Assembly (NCBI GenBank): GCA_015057825.1
Contig: SVDN01000018.1
Location: 1-51,776, forward strand
Length of the DNA: 51,776 bases
DNA from: Lachnospiraceae bacterium
GTDB taxonomy: Bacteria > Bacillota > Clostridia > Lachnospirales > Lachnospiraceae
Direction of reading: 5' to 3'
Each line of letters begins with the position of its first letter. Within the stretch, counting starts at the first letter, position 1. The position numbers were made by a program, and so were the translations under genes. Positions 17,178 to 25,178 of this stretch are shown piece by piece. The notes below the pieces were generated by a model, which worked only from the letters and a program-made list of their open reading frames with translations, was not told where the DNA came from and did not search any database.

Positions 17178-17576
17178 TTAGTCTTTTTTGAAAATAGTGG
17201 AAACTACTGTTGTGAGAAGTTCTTCGTTGAACGGTTTGTATAATACATCGTCGATGATATCTTTATACTCGTCAATCTGAAGATATTCCTGCGTTAAGCT
17301 TGTTGTCAAAATAATGTGTGGTACCTTTTCTTTAGGTAATTCCTTTAAAAATTGTAAAACACCATAACCATTAAGAACAGGCATAACCATGTCCAACAAA
17401 ATGAGATCAACTTTTTCAAGCTTATTAAGAGCGATAAGTGTTTCAAGACCATTATTAACAATAGCTATGTTATAGTCATTCTTCAAAATGTCCGAAACAA
17501 TATGGCTGTGAAAAGCATCATCATCCGCAACTAATATGAGCTTTTTGTCTTTGTCATATTCATTCTCAAAAAACAT
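17178..17576 (-). CDS. Single-domain response regulator (CheY-like receiver)
   Basis: A 132-residue receiver domain with no output domain. Acidic pocket Asp-Asp-Asp at 18-20, phospho-acceptor Asp in Leu-Leu-Asp-Met-Val-Met-Pro near 61, the switch Thr in Leu-Thr-Thr near 91-92, and Lys in Tyr-Lys-Pro-Phe near 113. All key residues are present, so it should be phosphorylated. With no histidine kinase or chemotaxis genes nearby, the partner is unknown. It has its own promoter on the minus strand and a shared terminator. Confidence 0.9.
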   Translation of the reverse strand: MFFENEYDKDKKLILVADDDAFHSHIVSDILKNDYNIAIVNNGLETLIALNKLEKVDLILLDMVMPVLNGYGVLQFLKELPKEKVPHIILTTSLTQEYLQIDEYKDIIDDVLYKPFNEELLTTVVSTIFKKD

Positions 17577-17627
17577 ATTGTAACCCCCTGAAACGTCAAA
17601 TATAACGAAATATTTATGCCTACTAAC

Positions 17628-17656
17628 ATTCTAAACTATTTTTCAATAAATTACAA
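17628..17656 (-). promoter_or_regulatory. Promoter for the receiver gene
   Basis: On the minus strand TTGTAA (17656-17651) and TAGAAT (17633-17628) are 17 bp apart, 52 bp before the start codon. The 326-bp divergent gap 17577-17902 otherwise shows only A+T-rich DNA and the plus-strand promoter. Confidence 0.55.
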
Positions 17657-17831
17657 TAAAAAATATAGATATTTCTGACAATAAATAGTTAAAATGGGTC
17701 GCTTTGCAAGCATGAGAAGGATTAAAGTAATTAAATCCCACAAAATTATCAAAAGATTTTCACATTTTTTTCAACTTTTAAAGCTATTATTGACAAAGTG
17801 GCAAAATATAAATGCTCGGACTTTAATTTGA

Positions 17832-17860
17832 TTGAATAAGAATGATAAATATTGTAAAAT
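17832..17860 (+). promoter_or_regulatory. Promoter of the accessory chaperone operon
   Basis: TTGAAT (17832-17837), 17-bp spacer, TAAAAT (17855-17860), 42 bp before the first gene. No CIRCE-type inverted repeat is seen, so the operon is probably not under HrcA. Confidence 0.55.
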
Positions 17861-17902
17861 AATAAAATGTGAGCGTTTTGAAAGAAATTTAGGAGAAATC
17901 AT

Positions 17903-18295
17903 ATGAGAGAACGATTTGCGAGATTTATGTACGGAAGAAACGGCTTTGATGACTTGAACAGATTCTTGTCATACTTGGCATTGATAATATTAATCGTTTC
18001 ATTTTTTACACTTAGATTTTTATGGTTTATAGCATTGGCTTTGTTAGTTTTTACTTATTTCAGGGCTTTTTCCAGAGATTTGTATAGAAGACGAAGAGAA
18101 AACGAAGCTTATGTACGCCTTAAATATAAAGTTATCAACATCTTTACCGGAAGGGCAAGAAATCATGCAAGAAACAAAGGCTACAAGATTTTCAAATGCC
18201 CTACATGCAAGCAAAAAATCAGAGTTCCGAAGCATAAGGGAAGAATAGAAATCTCTTGCCCGAAATGCAGAACAAAATTTATAAGAGTAAGTTAG
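17903..18295 (+). CDS. Small membrane protein with C-terminal zinc ribbon
   Basis: A 130-residue protein. Two close hydrophobic helices (about 22-38 and 39-52) are followed by a very basic stretch and a zinc ribbon: Cys-Pro-Thr-Cys near 98-101 and Cys-Pro-Lys-Cys near 119-122, spaced as in MJ0042-type ribbons. The ribbon and basic region should face the cytoplasm. It is first in an operon with a DUF5685 protein (4 bp gap), a J-protein (1 bp gap) and an Hsp70. This suggests a membrane-bound adaptor for that chaperone set, an inference from context only. AGGAGAA supports ATG 17903. Confidence 0.75.
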   Translation: MRERFARFMYGRNGFDDLNRFLSYLALIILIVSFFTLRFLWFIALALLVFTYFRAFSRDLYRRRRENEAYVRLKYKVINIFTGRARNHARNKGYKIFKCPTCKQKIRVPKHKGRIEISCPKCRTKFIRVS

Positions 18296-18299
18296 AAAA

Positions 18300-19136
18300 A
18301 TGTTTGGATATGTATTGGTCAGCGCACAACAATTAAGCGAAGAAGAAATGAATTGCTACAGGTCGCATTATTGCGGTCTTTGCCGTAACTTAAAAAAACA
18401 CTACGGCTTCGTGGGTCAAATGACTTTGACATTTGATTTGACATTCCTTTCTTTGATTTTAAGCTCTCTTTACGAGCCTAAATGCGAGATTAAGTGCACG
18501 AATTGCATAGCGCATCCTTTTAAGAAACACGAAGAAAACTTAAATGAGTTTTCGGAATATGCGGCGGATATGAGCATACTTCTCACTTATTACAAATGCA
18601 TTGACGATTGGGAGGACGATAGAAAGTTCAAACAGCTAGTTTTATCAAAACTTCTTAAATCAAAGTCAAAACGAGTAAGAAAGCTTTATTCCGAAAAAAT
18701 AGAGTTTGTAAGAAAAAAACTTTCGGAACTGAACGTATGCGAAAAAGAAAATGAGACGGACATTGATAAGGTTTCCGGCATTTTCGGCAAGATTATGGAA
18801 GAAATGTTTGTCTACAAAAAAGACGAGTGGGAGCCTGTGCTTAGGCGACTCGGTTTCTTTCTCGGAAAATACATTTATATTCTCGATGCTTACGAAGACT
18901 ACGAGGAAGACTTAAAAAAGAACAGCTACAATCCTCTCAAAGGAAAATACGACGAAGAGAGCTTCGATGAAAATATAGAAAAGATCCTGACTCTTATGAT
19001 GTCGGAATGTGCAAGAGCTTACGAGTTTTTGCCTATTGTGGAAAATACGGCGATTTTAAAAAATATCATCTATTCCGGGGTCTGGCTCAGATACGAAGAA
19101 GTATTAAAGAAAAAGGGTAAAATAAAGGAAAAATAG
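18300..19136 (+). CDS. DUF5685 family protein
   Basis: A 278-residue, mostly helical soluble protein. The start is diagnostic for DUF5685: Met-Phe-Gly-Tyr-Val, then [11 protein letters not shown]-x-Leu near 19-31. A second cysteine cluster, Cys-Glu-Ile-Lys-Cys-Thr-Asn-Cys, is near 62-69, and Tyr-Lys-Cys-Ile-Asp-Asp-Trp-x-Asp-Asp near 97-106 is followed by Asp-Ala-Tyr-Glu-Asp-Tyr-Glu-Glu-Asp near 199. The Cys, His and paired acidic residues suggest a metal site. The biochemical role is not known. It overlaps no gene but is packed between the zinc-ribbon and J-protein genes. Confidence 0.82.
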   Translation: MFGYVLVSAQQLSEEEMNCYRSHYCGLCRNLKKHYGFVGQMTLTFDLTFLSLILSSLYEPKCEIKCTNCIAHPFKKHEENLNEFSEYAADMSILLTYYKCIDDWEDDRKFKQLVLSKLLKSKSKRVRKLYSEKIEFVRKKLSELNVCEKENETDIDKVSGIFGKIMEEMFVYKKDEWEPVLRRLGFFLGKYIYILDAYEDYEEDLKKNSYNPLKGKYDEESFDENIEKILTLMMSECARAYEFLPIVENTAILKNIIYSGVWLRYEEVLKKKGKIKEK

Positions 19137-19137
19137 T

Positions 19138-19908
19138 ATGGACGGTTACAGCGTTTTGGGCGTTTCCAGGAACGCCTCGGATGAAGAAATAAAAAAAGCA
19201 TACAGAACTTTAAGCAGAAAATATCATCCCGATGCCAATGTGAATAATCCAAACAAGGCTCAGGCAGAGGCCAAGTTTAAAGAAGTTCAGCAGGCTTATC
19301 AGCAGGTTATGCGTGAAAGAAGCGGCGGCGCAAGCGGCGGCGCTCAGTCGGGAAGATATGACGGTGACAGAGCAAATGCACAGTATCAGCAAAGACAAAG
19401 TCAGGGTTACTACGGCGATCCTTTTGGTGGTTTTGGCGACTTTGGCGATTTCTGGGGATTTGGTGGCTATTCCAATGAGGGATACGGCGGCGGTTCTTAT
19501 TCGAGAACTCATGCGGAAGCAAATTCTTCCGACGATCCACACTTAAGAGCTGCGGCAAATTACATAAATTCGGGACATTATGCCGAGGCAATCAATGTTT
19601 TAAAGGGCATAGATAAACGTACCGCAAAATGGTATTATTTCTCGGCCGTTGCCAATGCGGGTCTCGGAAATAATGTAATCGCCCTTGAGCATATTAATGC
19701 GGCATGCAATATGGAACCGGGAAATACGGAGTATCAGTCCTTTAAATCTCAGCTTGAAGGCGGCGGCAGTTGGTATGGTCAGCAAAGACAGGGCTACAAC
19801 AGGTCCGCAATGACCAGAACCTGCATAGGAATGTGCGCGGCTTACGCAATATGTATGGTTTGCTTTGGCAGAAGCTTTTGCTTCGGTATGCCGATGTTTT
19901 ATTGCTAG
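19138..19908 (+). CDS. J-domain (DnaJ-like) co-chaperone with helical C-terminus
   Basis: A 256-residue protein. The J domain at 1-65 has the His-Pro-Asp tripeptide near 31-33 (Lys-Tyr-His-Pro-Asp-Ala). A Gly/Ser/Gln/Tyr/Phe-rich linker covers about 65-125. A short TPR-like helical region (about 138-208) has the Ala-x-x-Tyr-Ile-Asn-Ser-Gly-His-Tyr-Ala-Glu-Ala pattern. The end is a hydrophobic Cys-rich tail (about 224-256), perhaps a membrane anchor. It lacks the DnaJ zinc fingers and substrate domain. It lies 46 bp before an Hsp70 gene, so the two should pair. This J-protein/Hsp70 set is distinct from the housekeeping DnaK/DnaJ pair. Confidence 0.9.
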   Translation: MDGYSVLGVSRNASDEEIKKAYRTLSRKYHPDANVNNPNKAQAEAKFKEVQQAYQQVMRERSGGASGGAQSGRYDGDRANAQYQQRQSQGYYGDPFGGFGDFGDFWGFGGYSNEGYGGGSYSRTHAEANSSDDPHLRAAANYINSGHYAEAINVLKGIDKRTAKWYYFSAVANAGLGNNVIALEHINAACNMEPGNTEYQSFKSQLEGGGSWYGQQRQGYNRSAMTRTCIGMCAAYAICMVCFGRSFCFGMPMFYC

Positions 19909-19954
19909 TAAGCTTAGCTTAAATTAACGAAATAAGAAAGGTTAAAGTATAATA

Positions 19955-21697
19955 ATGGGAAAAATTATAGGAATAGATTTGGGAACCACAAACAGTTGCG
20001 TTGCGGTAATGGAAGGCGGAAAACCGACGGTTATCGCAAATGCCGAAGGAGTAAGGACAACGCCTTCGGTTGTTGCTTTTGCTAAATCGGGAGAGCGTCT
20101 TGTGGGCGAAAGCGCCAAGCGCCAAGCGGTTACAAATGCGGACAGAACCATTTCCTCCATTAAAAGAGAAATGGGAAATGATTATAAAATTAAAATTGAC
20201 GGAAAGAAGTATTCGCCACAGGAAATCTCCGCAATGATTCTTGGGAAACTCAAAAAAGATGCGGAAAACTATCTCGGTGAAAGCGTAAACGACGCGGTTA
20301 TTACCGTTCCGGCCTATTTTAACGATACACAGCGTCAGGCAACAAAGGACGCCGGAAGGATTGCGGGTCTTAATGTTATGCGTATCATAAATGAGCCTAC
20401 GGCAGCGGCTTTGGCTTATGGTTTGGACAACGAAATGTCGCAAAAAATCATGGTTTACGACCTTGGAGGCGGCACATTTGACGTTTCCATAATCGAAATC
20501 GGAACCGGAGTTGTTGAAGTATTGGCAACGGCGGGGGATAATCACCTTGGCGGCGATGATTTTGACGCTCGCCTTGCAGATTATATTGTTCGTGAATTTA
20601 AAAATTCACAGGGCGTGGATTTGAGTCGCGATAATGTAGCAATGCAAAGAATCAGAGAAGAAGCCGAAAAAGCAAAGAAAGAACTTTCGGCTGCAACAAT
20701 GGTTAACATAAATCTACCATTTATCACGGTTGCAAAGGATGGTCCGAAACATCTTGAAATGACCATCAACAGAGCAAAATTTGATGAACTTACAAACGAT
20801 TTGGTCCTTAGAACCAAAGAGCCTGTTTTAAACGCTCTCGGGGATGCGGGCCTCAAAAATTCGGATATTTCGAGAGTTTTACTTGTGGGCGGTTCTACCC
20901 GTATTCCGGCTGTTGCGACTATGGTTGCTTCTCTTATGGGCAAAGAACCAAGCAGAAACTTGAACCCGGATGAATGCGTTGCTTTGGGTGCGGCCATTCA
21001 GGGCGGAAAACTTGCGGGAGATGCGGGACTTGGAGAAATACTTCTTCTTGATGTTACGCCGCTTTCGCTCTCTATTGAAACAATCGGCGGTGTATCAACC
21101 AGATTGATAGAGAGAAATTCGACGATTCCCACAAAATACAGCCAGATATTTACCACATCCGCCAATTTCCAATCGGCGGTGGATATAAAGGTTTATCAGG
21201 GCGAGCGCTACTATGCAAGAGACAACAAGCTTATCGGCAAATTCCGCTTAAGAGGAATCAAACGTGCACCTGCGGGAGTTCCGCAAATCGAGGTGACTTT
21301 TGATATAGATGCAAACGGTATTCTTCGCGTATCCGCCAAGGATTTGGCAAACGGAAAGCAGCAAGATATCGTAATTACATCGGAGTCGAATCTTTCGGAT
21401 TCCGAAATCGAAAAGGCTGTGGCAGATGCCGCAATGTATGAAGCGGAAGACAACAGAAAGAAAAATGCGGCGGAAGTATTGAACAGTGCGGAAAGTGCCC
21501 TTATCAATGCAGAAAGAACACTTTCCGAAAAGAGAAAAGTTATTGATAAAGAAAGAAAAAATGTTGTAAAAGCAGATATTGATAACTTAAAGCGCGCAAC
21601 AAAGGGAAAACGTCCGGACAATATGGGAGAATCGGACATCGACATGATAGAAAATGCCACAAGACAGTTAAATGCCACTGTGGAATCCCTTCTATAG
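19955..21697 (+). CDS. Hsp70-family chaperone (DnaK/HscA paralog)
   Basis: A 580-residue Hsp70. N-terminal Ile-Asp-Leu-Gly-Thr-Thr-Asn-Ser-Cys (about 6-14), the [11 protein letters not shown] block near 146, Asp-Leu-Gly-Gly-Gly-Thr-Phe-Asp near 170 and the interdomain linker Asp-Val-Thr-Pro-Leu-Ser-Leu near 366. The substrate domain and a shortened helical lid follow. It is 30-60 residues shorter than housekeeping DnaK and lacks the acidic GrpE/DnaK-type tail, so it is a specialised paralog. The J-protein, DUF5685 and zinc-ribbon genes upstream are probably its partners. A strong terminator follows. Confidence 0.93.
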   Translation: MGKIIGIDLGTTNSCVAVMEGGKPTVIANAEGVRTTPSVVAFAKSGERLVGESAKRQAVTNADRTISSIKREMGNDYKIKIDGKKYSPQEISAMILGKLKKDAENYLGESVNDAVITVPAYFNDTQRQATKDAGRIAGLNVMRIINEPTAAALAYGLDNEMSQKIMVYDLGGGTFDVSIIEIGTGVVEVLATAGDNHLGGDDFDARLADYIVREFKNSQGVDLSRDNVAMQRIREEAEKAKKELSAATMVNINLPFITVAKDGPKHLEMTINRAKFDELTNDLVLRTKEPVLNALGDAGLKNSDISRVLLVGGSTRIPAVATMVASLMGKEPSRNLNPDECVALGAAIQGGKLAGDAGLGEILLLDVTPLSLSIETIGGVSTRLIERNSTIPTKYSQIFTTSANFQSAVDIKVYQGERYYARDNKLIGKFRLRGIKRAPAGVPQIEVTFDIDANGILRVSAKDLANGKQQDIVITSESNLSDSEIEKAVADAAMYEAEDNRKKNAAEVLNSAESALINAERTLSEKRKVIDKERKNVVKADIDNLKRATKGKRPDNMGESDIDMIENATRQLNATVESLL

Positions 21698-21723
21698 AAA
21701 TTGCTTATAATAAGATTTTAAAT

Positions 21724-21761
21724 AAAACGGCATTCGAGCAAAAGCTTGCTTGCCGTTTTTT
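21724..21761 (+). terminator. Terminator of the chaperone operon
   Basis: AAAACGGCA (21724-21732) pairs with TGCCGTTTT (21751-21759), with an inner AGCAA/TTGCT pair and a T-run. The next base pairs lead directly into a dispersed repeat. Confidence 0.8.
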
Positions 21762-21900
21762 GTGTACACGACGAGGAAAATGCAGAAAGCAATATCATAG
21801 ACGTAGTCTGTGATGCCTATCCGGCGAGGATTGCTTTCGCGCATTTGACGACCGTGATACAATCCCGAAATGTCGCTTATGCGACTTTCGGTGATTATTT
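21756..21900 (+). repeat. Terminator-linked structured repeat, copy A
   Basis: This 145-bp stretch is repeated at 51393-51498. It starts in the T-run of the Hsp70 terminator with TTTTTGTGTACACGACGAGG. Two hairpins follow: AAATGC(A)GAAAGCAAT against ATTGCTTTCGCGCATTT, and CCGAAATGTCGC against GCGACTTTCGG. Copy A carries a 40-bp insertion in the loop of the first hairpin (21791-21830), itself a hairpin (ATCATAGAC/GTCTGTGAT). A diverged third unit (GAAATGTTG/CAACTTTCG) follows at about 21920-21950. A 70-residue frame runs through it but is interrupted in copy B, so it is non-coding. The 346-bp gap to 22043 otherwise holds only the next promoter. Confidence 0.75.
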
Positions 21901-21962
21901 AACGACTGCATACACTCATGAAATGTTGTTTGTGCAACTTTCGCCGATTAGTTTATGAAAAC

Positions 21963-21991
21963 TTGTCAACAAGTGCAAAATAGTGTAAAAT
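21963..21991 (+). promoter_or_regulatory. Promoter for the WYL regulator gene
   Basis: TTGTCA (21963-21968), 17-bp spacer, TAAAAT (21986-21991), 53 bp before the ATG. GGAGG precedes the start. Confidence 0.6.
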
Positions 21992-22043
21992 CAGACTGGT
22001 ATTATACAATAAATGGGACAGTGGTAAAAAAACGGAGGGTATT

Positions 22044-23039
22044 ATGGCAAAATCGGAGAATCAAAAGCTTAAACTTTTATATATTTTAAAAATACTATAC
22101 AAGTATACCGATGAAACTCATTCCATTACAACCCAAGAGCTTATAGAAAAGCTTGAAGCTTACGGAATTAAGGCGGAAAGAAAGAGCATTTATGCGGATT
22201 TTGCGGCATTGGATGATTTTGGCCTAAGCGTTGAAAAATCAACGAAAGATGGCAAAGTATCTTACTTTCTTGCGGACAAGGTTTTCGAATTGCCGGAACT
22301 TAAGCTTTTGGTGGATATTGTTCAGTCGGCAAAATTTATTACGGAAAAGAAATCCAACAGTCTGATTAAGAAAATAGAACAATTTTCCAGCCGTTACGAA
22401 AGCAATCTTTTGCAGAGACAGGTTTTTGTGGCGGACCGTGTAAAAACCATGAATGAAAGCATCTACTATAATATAGATGCGCTCTATCAAGCTATGAATG
22501 CAAACAAGAAAATCAGCTTTTCATATTACACATGGAATGTGGACAAAACCTTGAAACCAAGAAGGAACGGAGATAGATATACGGTGAGTCCTTGGGCTCT
22601 TACATGGGATGACGAAAACTATTATCTTATCGCCTATGACGGAGAAGAAAAGAAAGAAAAGTTTTTCAGAGTAGATAAGATGAAAGATATTGCTTCTTTG
22701 GACGAATCCAGGGAAGGGGCTAAGGCCTATGAAAAATTCAATCTTGCAAAGTTTTCCAAAAAAACTTTCGGTATGTTCGGCGGCGAATCCAAGAAAGTTA
22801 CCTTGGAAGTTGACAATTCCATGGTTGGCGTATTGTTTGACAGATTCGGTCTTGATATTCCGGTAATAAAAGTGGACGAAAACACAGTAAGAATCATAGT
22901 GGAAGCCAGCGTTTCAAGGCAGTTTATCTCTTGGATAATAAGCCTTGGGGAGGGCGTGAAAATAGTTGAGCCCCAAAGCGTGCTGGACACTATGCAGGAA
23001 GAAATAAAAAGGTTGTCGCAAACTTACGGCAAACAGTGA
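22044..23039 (+). CDS. WYL-domain transcriptional regulator
   Basis: A 331-residue protein. The N-terminal winged helix (about 8-65) has Arg-Lys-Ser-Ile-Tyr-Ala-Asp-Phe as recognition helix. A helical linker follows, then the WYL domain (about 150-235) with Tyr-Thr-Val-Ser-Pro-Trp-Ala-Leu-Thr-Trp-Asp-Asp-Glu-Asn-Tyr-Tyr-Leu near 178-194, and a C-terminal WCX-type extension (about 250-325). WYL proteins sense nucleic acid or nucleotide ligands and act as repressors or activators, often of DNA-damage or defence genes. It lies 7 bp before a chromate-type transporter pair and probably shares their transcript. Confidence 0.88.
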   Translation: MAKSENQKLKLLYILKILYKYTDETHSITTQELIEKLEAYGIKAERKSIYADFAALDDFGLSVEKSTKDGKVSYFLADKVFELPELKLLVDIVQSAKFITEKKSNSLIKKIEQFSSRYESNLLQRQVFVADRVKTMNESIYYNIDALYQAMNANKKISFSYYTWNVDKTLKPRRNGDRYTVSPWALTWDDENYYLIAYDGEEKKEKFFRVDKMKDIASLDESREGAKAYEKFNLAKFSKKTFGMFGGESKKVTLEVDNSMVGVLFDRFGLDIPVIKVDENTVRIIVEASVSRQFISWIISLGEGVKIVEPQSVLDTMQEEIKRLSQTYGKQ

Positions 23040-23046
23040 TTTTAAT

Positions 23047-23637
23047 ATGAAAGAAAAAAGACAGGGGCTTTCCTTTTATTGGAAGCTTTTTAAATCAACA
23101 TTTTTAATATCTCTTTTTACATTCGGCGGCGGTTATGTAATGGTAACTTTGATGCAGCGCAAATTTGTGAATGAATACAAATGGTTCGAAGAAGACGAAA
23201 TGCTGGACCTTATCGCCATTGCAACATCATGTCCGGGTCCCATCGCGGTAAATGCATCTATTCTTGTGGGCTATAAAATGGGCAGAGTGCCCGGAGCCAT
23301 AGTAACGGTCGTGGGAACGGTTATACCACCTATGGCGGTTGTGGCCGTTATTTCGGTAATTTACAGTGCAATTAAAGACAATAGCATTGTGGCCCTGGTT
23401 TTAAAAGGCATGAGAATCGGCGTTGCGGCCGTAATGGTAGATGTGGTAATCGGCATGCTTTCCACCATTATCAAGAAGAAAAGCATATTGGCGATTGGAA
23501 TTTTTGTTGTGGCTTTCATTGCCCAGGCCTTCTTTGACGTAAACGTAATTCTTATAATCATCGTTGCTGCGGCCATCGGAGCGGCAACCATGCTTGGCGG
23601 AAGAAAGAATAAAGACGGGAAGGGGGCGAAAGAATGA
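23047..23637 (+). CDS. Chromate-transporter-family membrane protein, subunit 1
   Basis: A 196-residue CHR-family half-protein with about six hydrophobic segments. The family motif Phe-Gly-Gly-Gly-Tyr-Val-Met-Val near 23-30 and Cys-Pro-Gly-Pro-Ile-Ala-Val-Asn near 62-69 are clear. Short-chain CHR proteins work as pairs with opposite topology. It overlaps the second half by 4 bp. Family members export chromate or act on sulfate-like anions; in gut anaerobes the natural anion is uncertain. The start ATG 23047 has only a weak ribosome site and probably depends on coupling to the upstream WYL gene. Confidence 0.88.
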   Translation: MKEKRQGLSFYWKLFKSTFLISLFTFGGGYVMVTLMQRKFVNEYKWFEEDEMLDLIAIATSCPGPIAVNASILVGYKMGRVPGAIVTVVGTVIPPMAVVAVISVIYSAIKDNSIVALVLKGMRIGVAAVMVDVVIGMLSTIIKKKSILAIGIFVVAFIAQAFFDVNVILIIIVAAAIGAATMLGGRKNKDGKGAKE

Positions 23638-24197
23638 TTTTTTTTGAATTGTTCAAAAGCTTCTTTCAGATAGGACTTTTCAGTTTTGGAGGCGGATATG
23701 CCGCTTTGCCTCTTATTAAAGAGCAGGTTATGGTGGTACATGACTGGATGAGTTTGGATGAGTTTGCCGATATTATAACCATTTCCCAAATGACACCGGG
23801 TCCCATTGCCATAAATGCCGCAACTCATGTGGGCATTAAAATGGCCGGAATTTTGGGCGGATTGGCGGCTACATTTTCCAATATATTGCCTTGCATTATC
23901 ATTGCCAGCATAGTGGGATATTTTTTCTTTAAGTACAGAAACCTAAAAATAATGCAGGCTATAATGAAGGGCCTAAGACCCGCCAGTGTGGCCTTGATTG
24001 CTGCAGCGGGCTTTTCCATAGTCTTGCTTGCTTTCTTCGGAGAAAAGATTTCCATAGACAATTTGGATATTGTCGCGGTTGTTATATTTGCGGGAGCATT
24101 GTTTTTGTTGAGAAAATACAAGCTAAACCCGATTTTTACCATGTTAATTACGGGTGGAGTGGCAGCAGTCGCTTATATTCTGATTGATAAAATATAG
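23634..24197 (+). CDS. Chromate-transporter-family membrane protein, subunit 2
   Basis: A 187-residue CHR half-protein, paired with the preceding gene through an ATGA overlap. It repeats the family motifs: Phe-Gly-Gly-Gly-Tyr-Ala-Ala-Leu-Pro-Leu near 18-27 and Met-Thr-Pro-Gly-Pro-Ile-Ala-Ile-Asn near 56-64. About six membrane segments are visible. The second half of each long ChrA protein corresponds to one such gene, so the pair should make one heterodimeric carrier. GGAGG-like AAGGGGGCG precedes the ATG. Confidence 0.88.
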   Translation: MIFFELFKSFFQIGLFSFGGGYAALPLIKEQVMVVHDWMSLDEFADIITISQMTPGPIAINAATHVGIKMAGILGGLAATFSNILPCIIIASIVGYFFFKYRNLKIMQAIMKGLRPASVALIAAAGFSIVLLAFFGEKISIDNLDIVAVVIFAGALFLLRKYKLNPIFTMLITGGVAAVAYILIDKI

Positions 24198-24254
24198 AAA
24201 TGCTTTTTTAAAAAACAATCACATAACAATCAAAAAAGCTTCATTTGAAAAACA

Positions 24255-24283
24255 TTGAAAAATAAGGCACATGAGAGTATAAT
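24255..24283 (+). promoter_or_regulatory. Promoter for apt
   Basis: TTGAAA (24255-24260), 17-bp spacer, TATAAT (24278-24283); about 70 nt of leader before the start codon. Confidence 0.7.
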
Positions 24284-24359
24284 CATAAGCGTGCCGAAAA
24301 GAATATAGGTAAAAAGAAAGGGAAGATTCTTCTATATAATAGGGGAATAAAATGAAAAT

Positions 24360-24884
24360 ATGAAAACAATTGACGATTATATTATATCAATTCCGGATTA
24401 TCCTCAAAAAGGAGTGCTTTTCAGAGATATAACATCTGTTATACAGCATCCGGATGGTTTGAAACTTGCGATTGACGAAATCGAAAAGCTTCTCGAAGGC
24501 GTGGAATACGACGCAATAGTAGCACCGGAGTCCAGAGGCTTTATATTCGGAACACCGGTTGCTTACAATAACGGCAAGTCTTTGGTTCTTGCCAGAAAAA
24601 AAGGCAAGCTTCCGAGAAAGACCATTATGCAGGAATACGATCTTGAATACGGAAGAGCAATTATCGAAATTCATGCGGATGCATTGAAACCGGGTCAGAA
24701 GGTGGTTATAATCGACGACCTTATGGCAACGGGCGGAACTTTTGAAGCAATAGCCAAGCTTGTTGAAAAAGCGGGAGCCGAAGTGGTTAAAATAGTTGCA
24801 CTTATCGAGCTTAAAGGCCTTAAGGGACGACAAAAACTTGAAAAATACGATGTGGCATGCGTACAAGCCTACGAGGGCAAATAA
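24360..24884 (+). CDS. apt: Adenine phosphoribosyltransferase
   Basis: A 174-residue type I phosphoribosyltransferase, normal length. It salvages adenine with PRPP to AMP. The PRPP loop Val-Val-Ile-Ile-Asp-Asp-Leu-Met-Ala-Thr-Gly-Gly-Thr is near 115-127. The family Glu-Ser-Arg-Gly-Phe-Ile-Phe-Gly segment is near 58-65, and Leu-Pro-x-Lys-Thr near 82-86. An earlier ATG at 24353 reads into a stop after two codons, so 24360 is the start. It is a single-gene unit with its own promoter. Confidence 0.96.
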   Translation: MKTIDDYIISIPDYPQKGVLFRDITSVIQHPDGLKLAIDEIEKLLEGVEYDAIVAPESRGFIFGTPVAYNNGKSLVLARKKGKLPRKTIMQEYDLEYGRAIIEIHADALKPGQKVVIIDDLMATGGTFEAIAKLVEKAGAEVVKIVALIELKGLKGRQKLEKYDVACVQAYEGK

Positions 24885-24902
24885 TAACAATTAGGTTAAT
24901 TA

Positions 24903-24933
24903 TGTTACAAAAGTGTTACAAATGCGATAAAAT
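24903..24933 (+). promoter_or_regulatory. Promoter of the ring-cleavage operon with 11-bp-phased direct repeats
   Basis: TGTTACAAA occurs at 24903-24911 and again at 24914-24922, exactly 11 bp apart. The first copy contains the -35 candidate TTACAA (24905-24910). TAAAAT at 24928-24933 is the -10, with a 17-bp spacer. Direct repeats phased by one helical turn that overlap the -35 are typical of SARP-type activators. The start of the first gene is about 240 nt downstream. Confidence 0.5.
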
Positions 24934-25012
24934 GGGCAAGTAATAAGCCTATAACCAAACGGAATAGATGCGGAAAAGACCGCAAATTACGTTGATTGAG
25001 AAATGATGTTAT

Positions 25013-25080
25013 GTTCATTTGTGCAGCCGCACAAAAAACCTTAAACATCAACAGGTTTATTGTACATTCGCACAATGAAC
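25013..25080 (+). promoter_or_regulatory. Compact four-stem fold / double dyad in the ring-cleavage operon leader
   Basis: Two near-identical dyads are present: TTGTGC-N4-GCACAA (25019-25034) and TTGTAC-N4-GCACAA (25060-25075), 41 bp apart. Between them is AAACCT/AGGTTT (25036-25041/25053-25058). GTTCAT (25013-25018) and ATGAAC (25075-25080) can close all three into a cloverleaf-like 68-nt fold with one or no linker bases. A T6 run follows at about 25091. Alternatively the long outer arms pair with each other and break the inner hairpins. It may be a leader RNA switch or a pair of protein operators. A further dyad TTAGTGC/GCACTAA (25125/25141) precedes the ribosome site. Confidence 0.5.
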
Positions 25081-25178
25081 GAAAAGTCATTTTTTGATAA
25101 ATTTATATTACACGGCTACGGACATTAGTGCGCTTAAAGTGCACTAAAATTATGCCAAAAATAGGAGGAAGACTAGAA

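Noticed and set aside
17903-18235. CRISPR or tandem direct-repeat array anywhere in the window
   Set aside because: No series of regularly spaced identical repeats of 23-40 bp with unique spacers was found on reading through the intergenic regions.
19955-21697. Housekeeping dnaK
   Set aside because: There is no grpE or hrcA, no CIRCE element, and the lid is short and the acidic tail is absent.
21746-21958. A 70-residue frame after the Hsp70 terminator
   Set aside because: It lies wholly in the dispersed hairpin repeat; copy B at 51393 lacks a 40-bp part and has a frame-shifting T, so no protein is conserved.
23047-24197. Frameshifted single chrA gene
   Set aside because: The two halves each have a start, ribosome site and complete motif set, and overlap by ATGA; paired short CHR genes are normal in Firmicutes.
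24360-24890. Long minus-strand open frames opposite apt and many other genes
   Set aside because: They mirror strong plus-strand genes, lack ribosome sites and family features, and arise from codon bias of the coding strand.
25013-25080. tRNA gene suggested by the cloverleaf shape
   Set aside because: It lacks the T-loop sequence, a seven-bp acceptor stem, the D-loop GG and any plausible anticodon loop.
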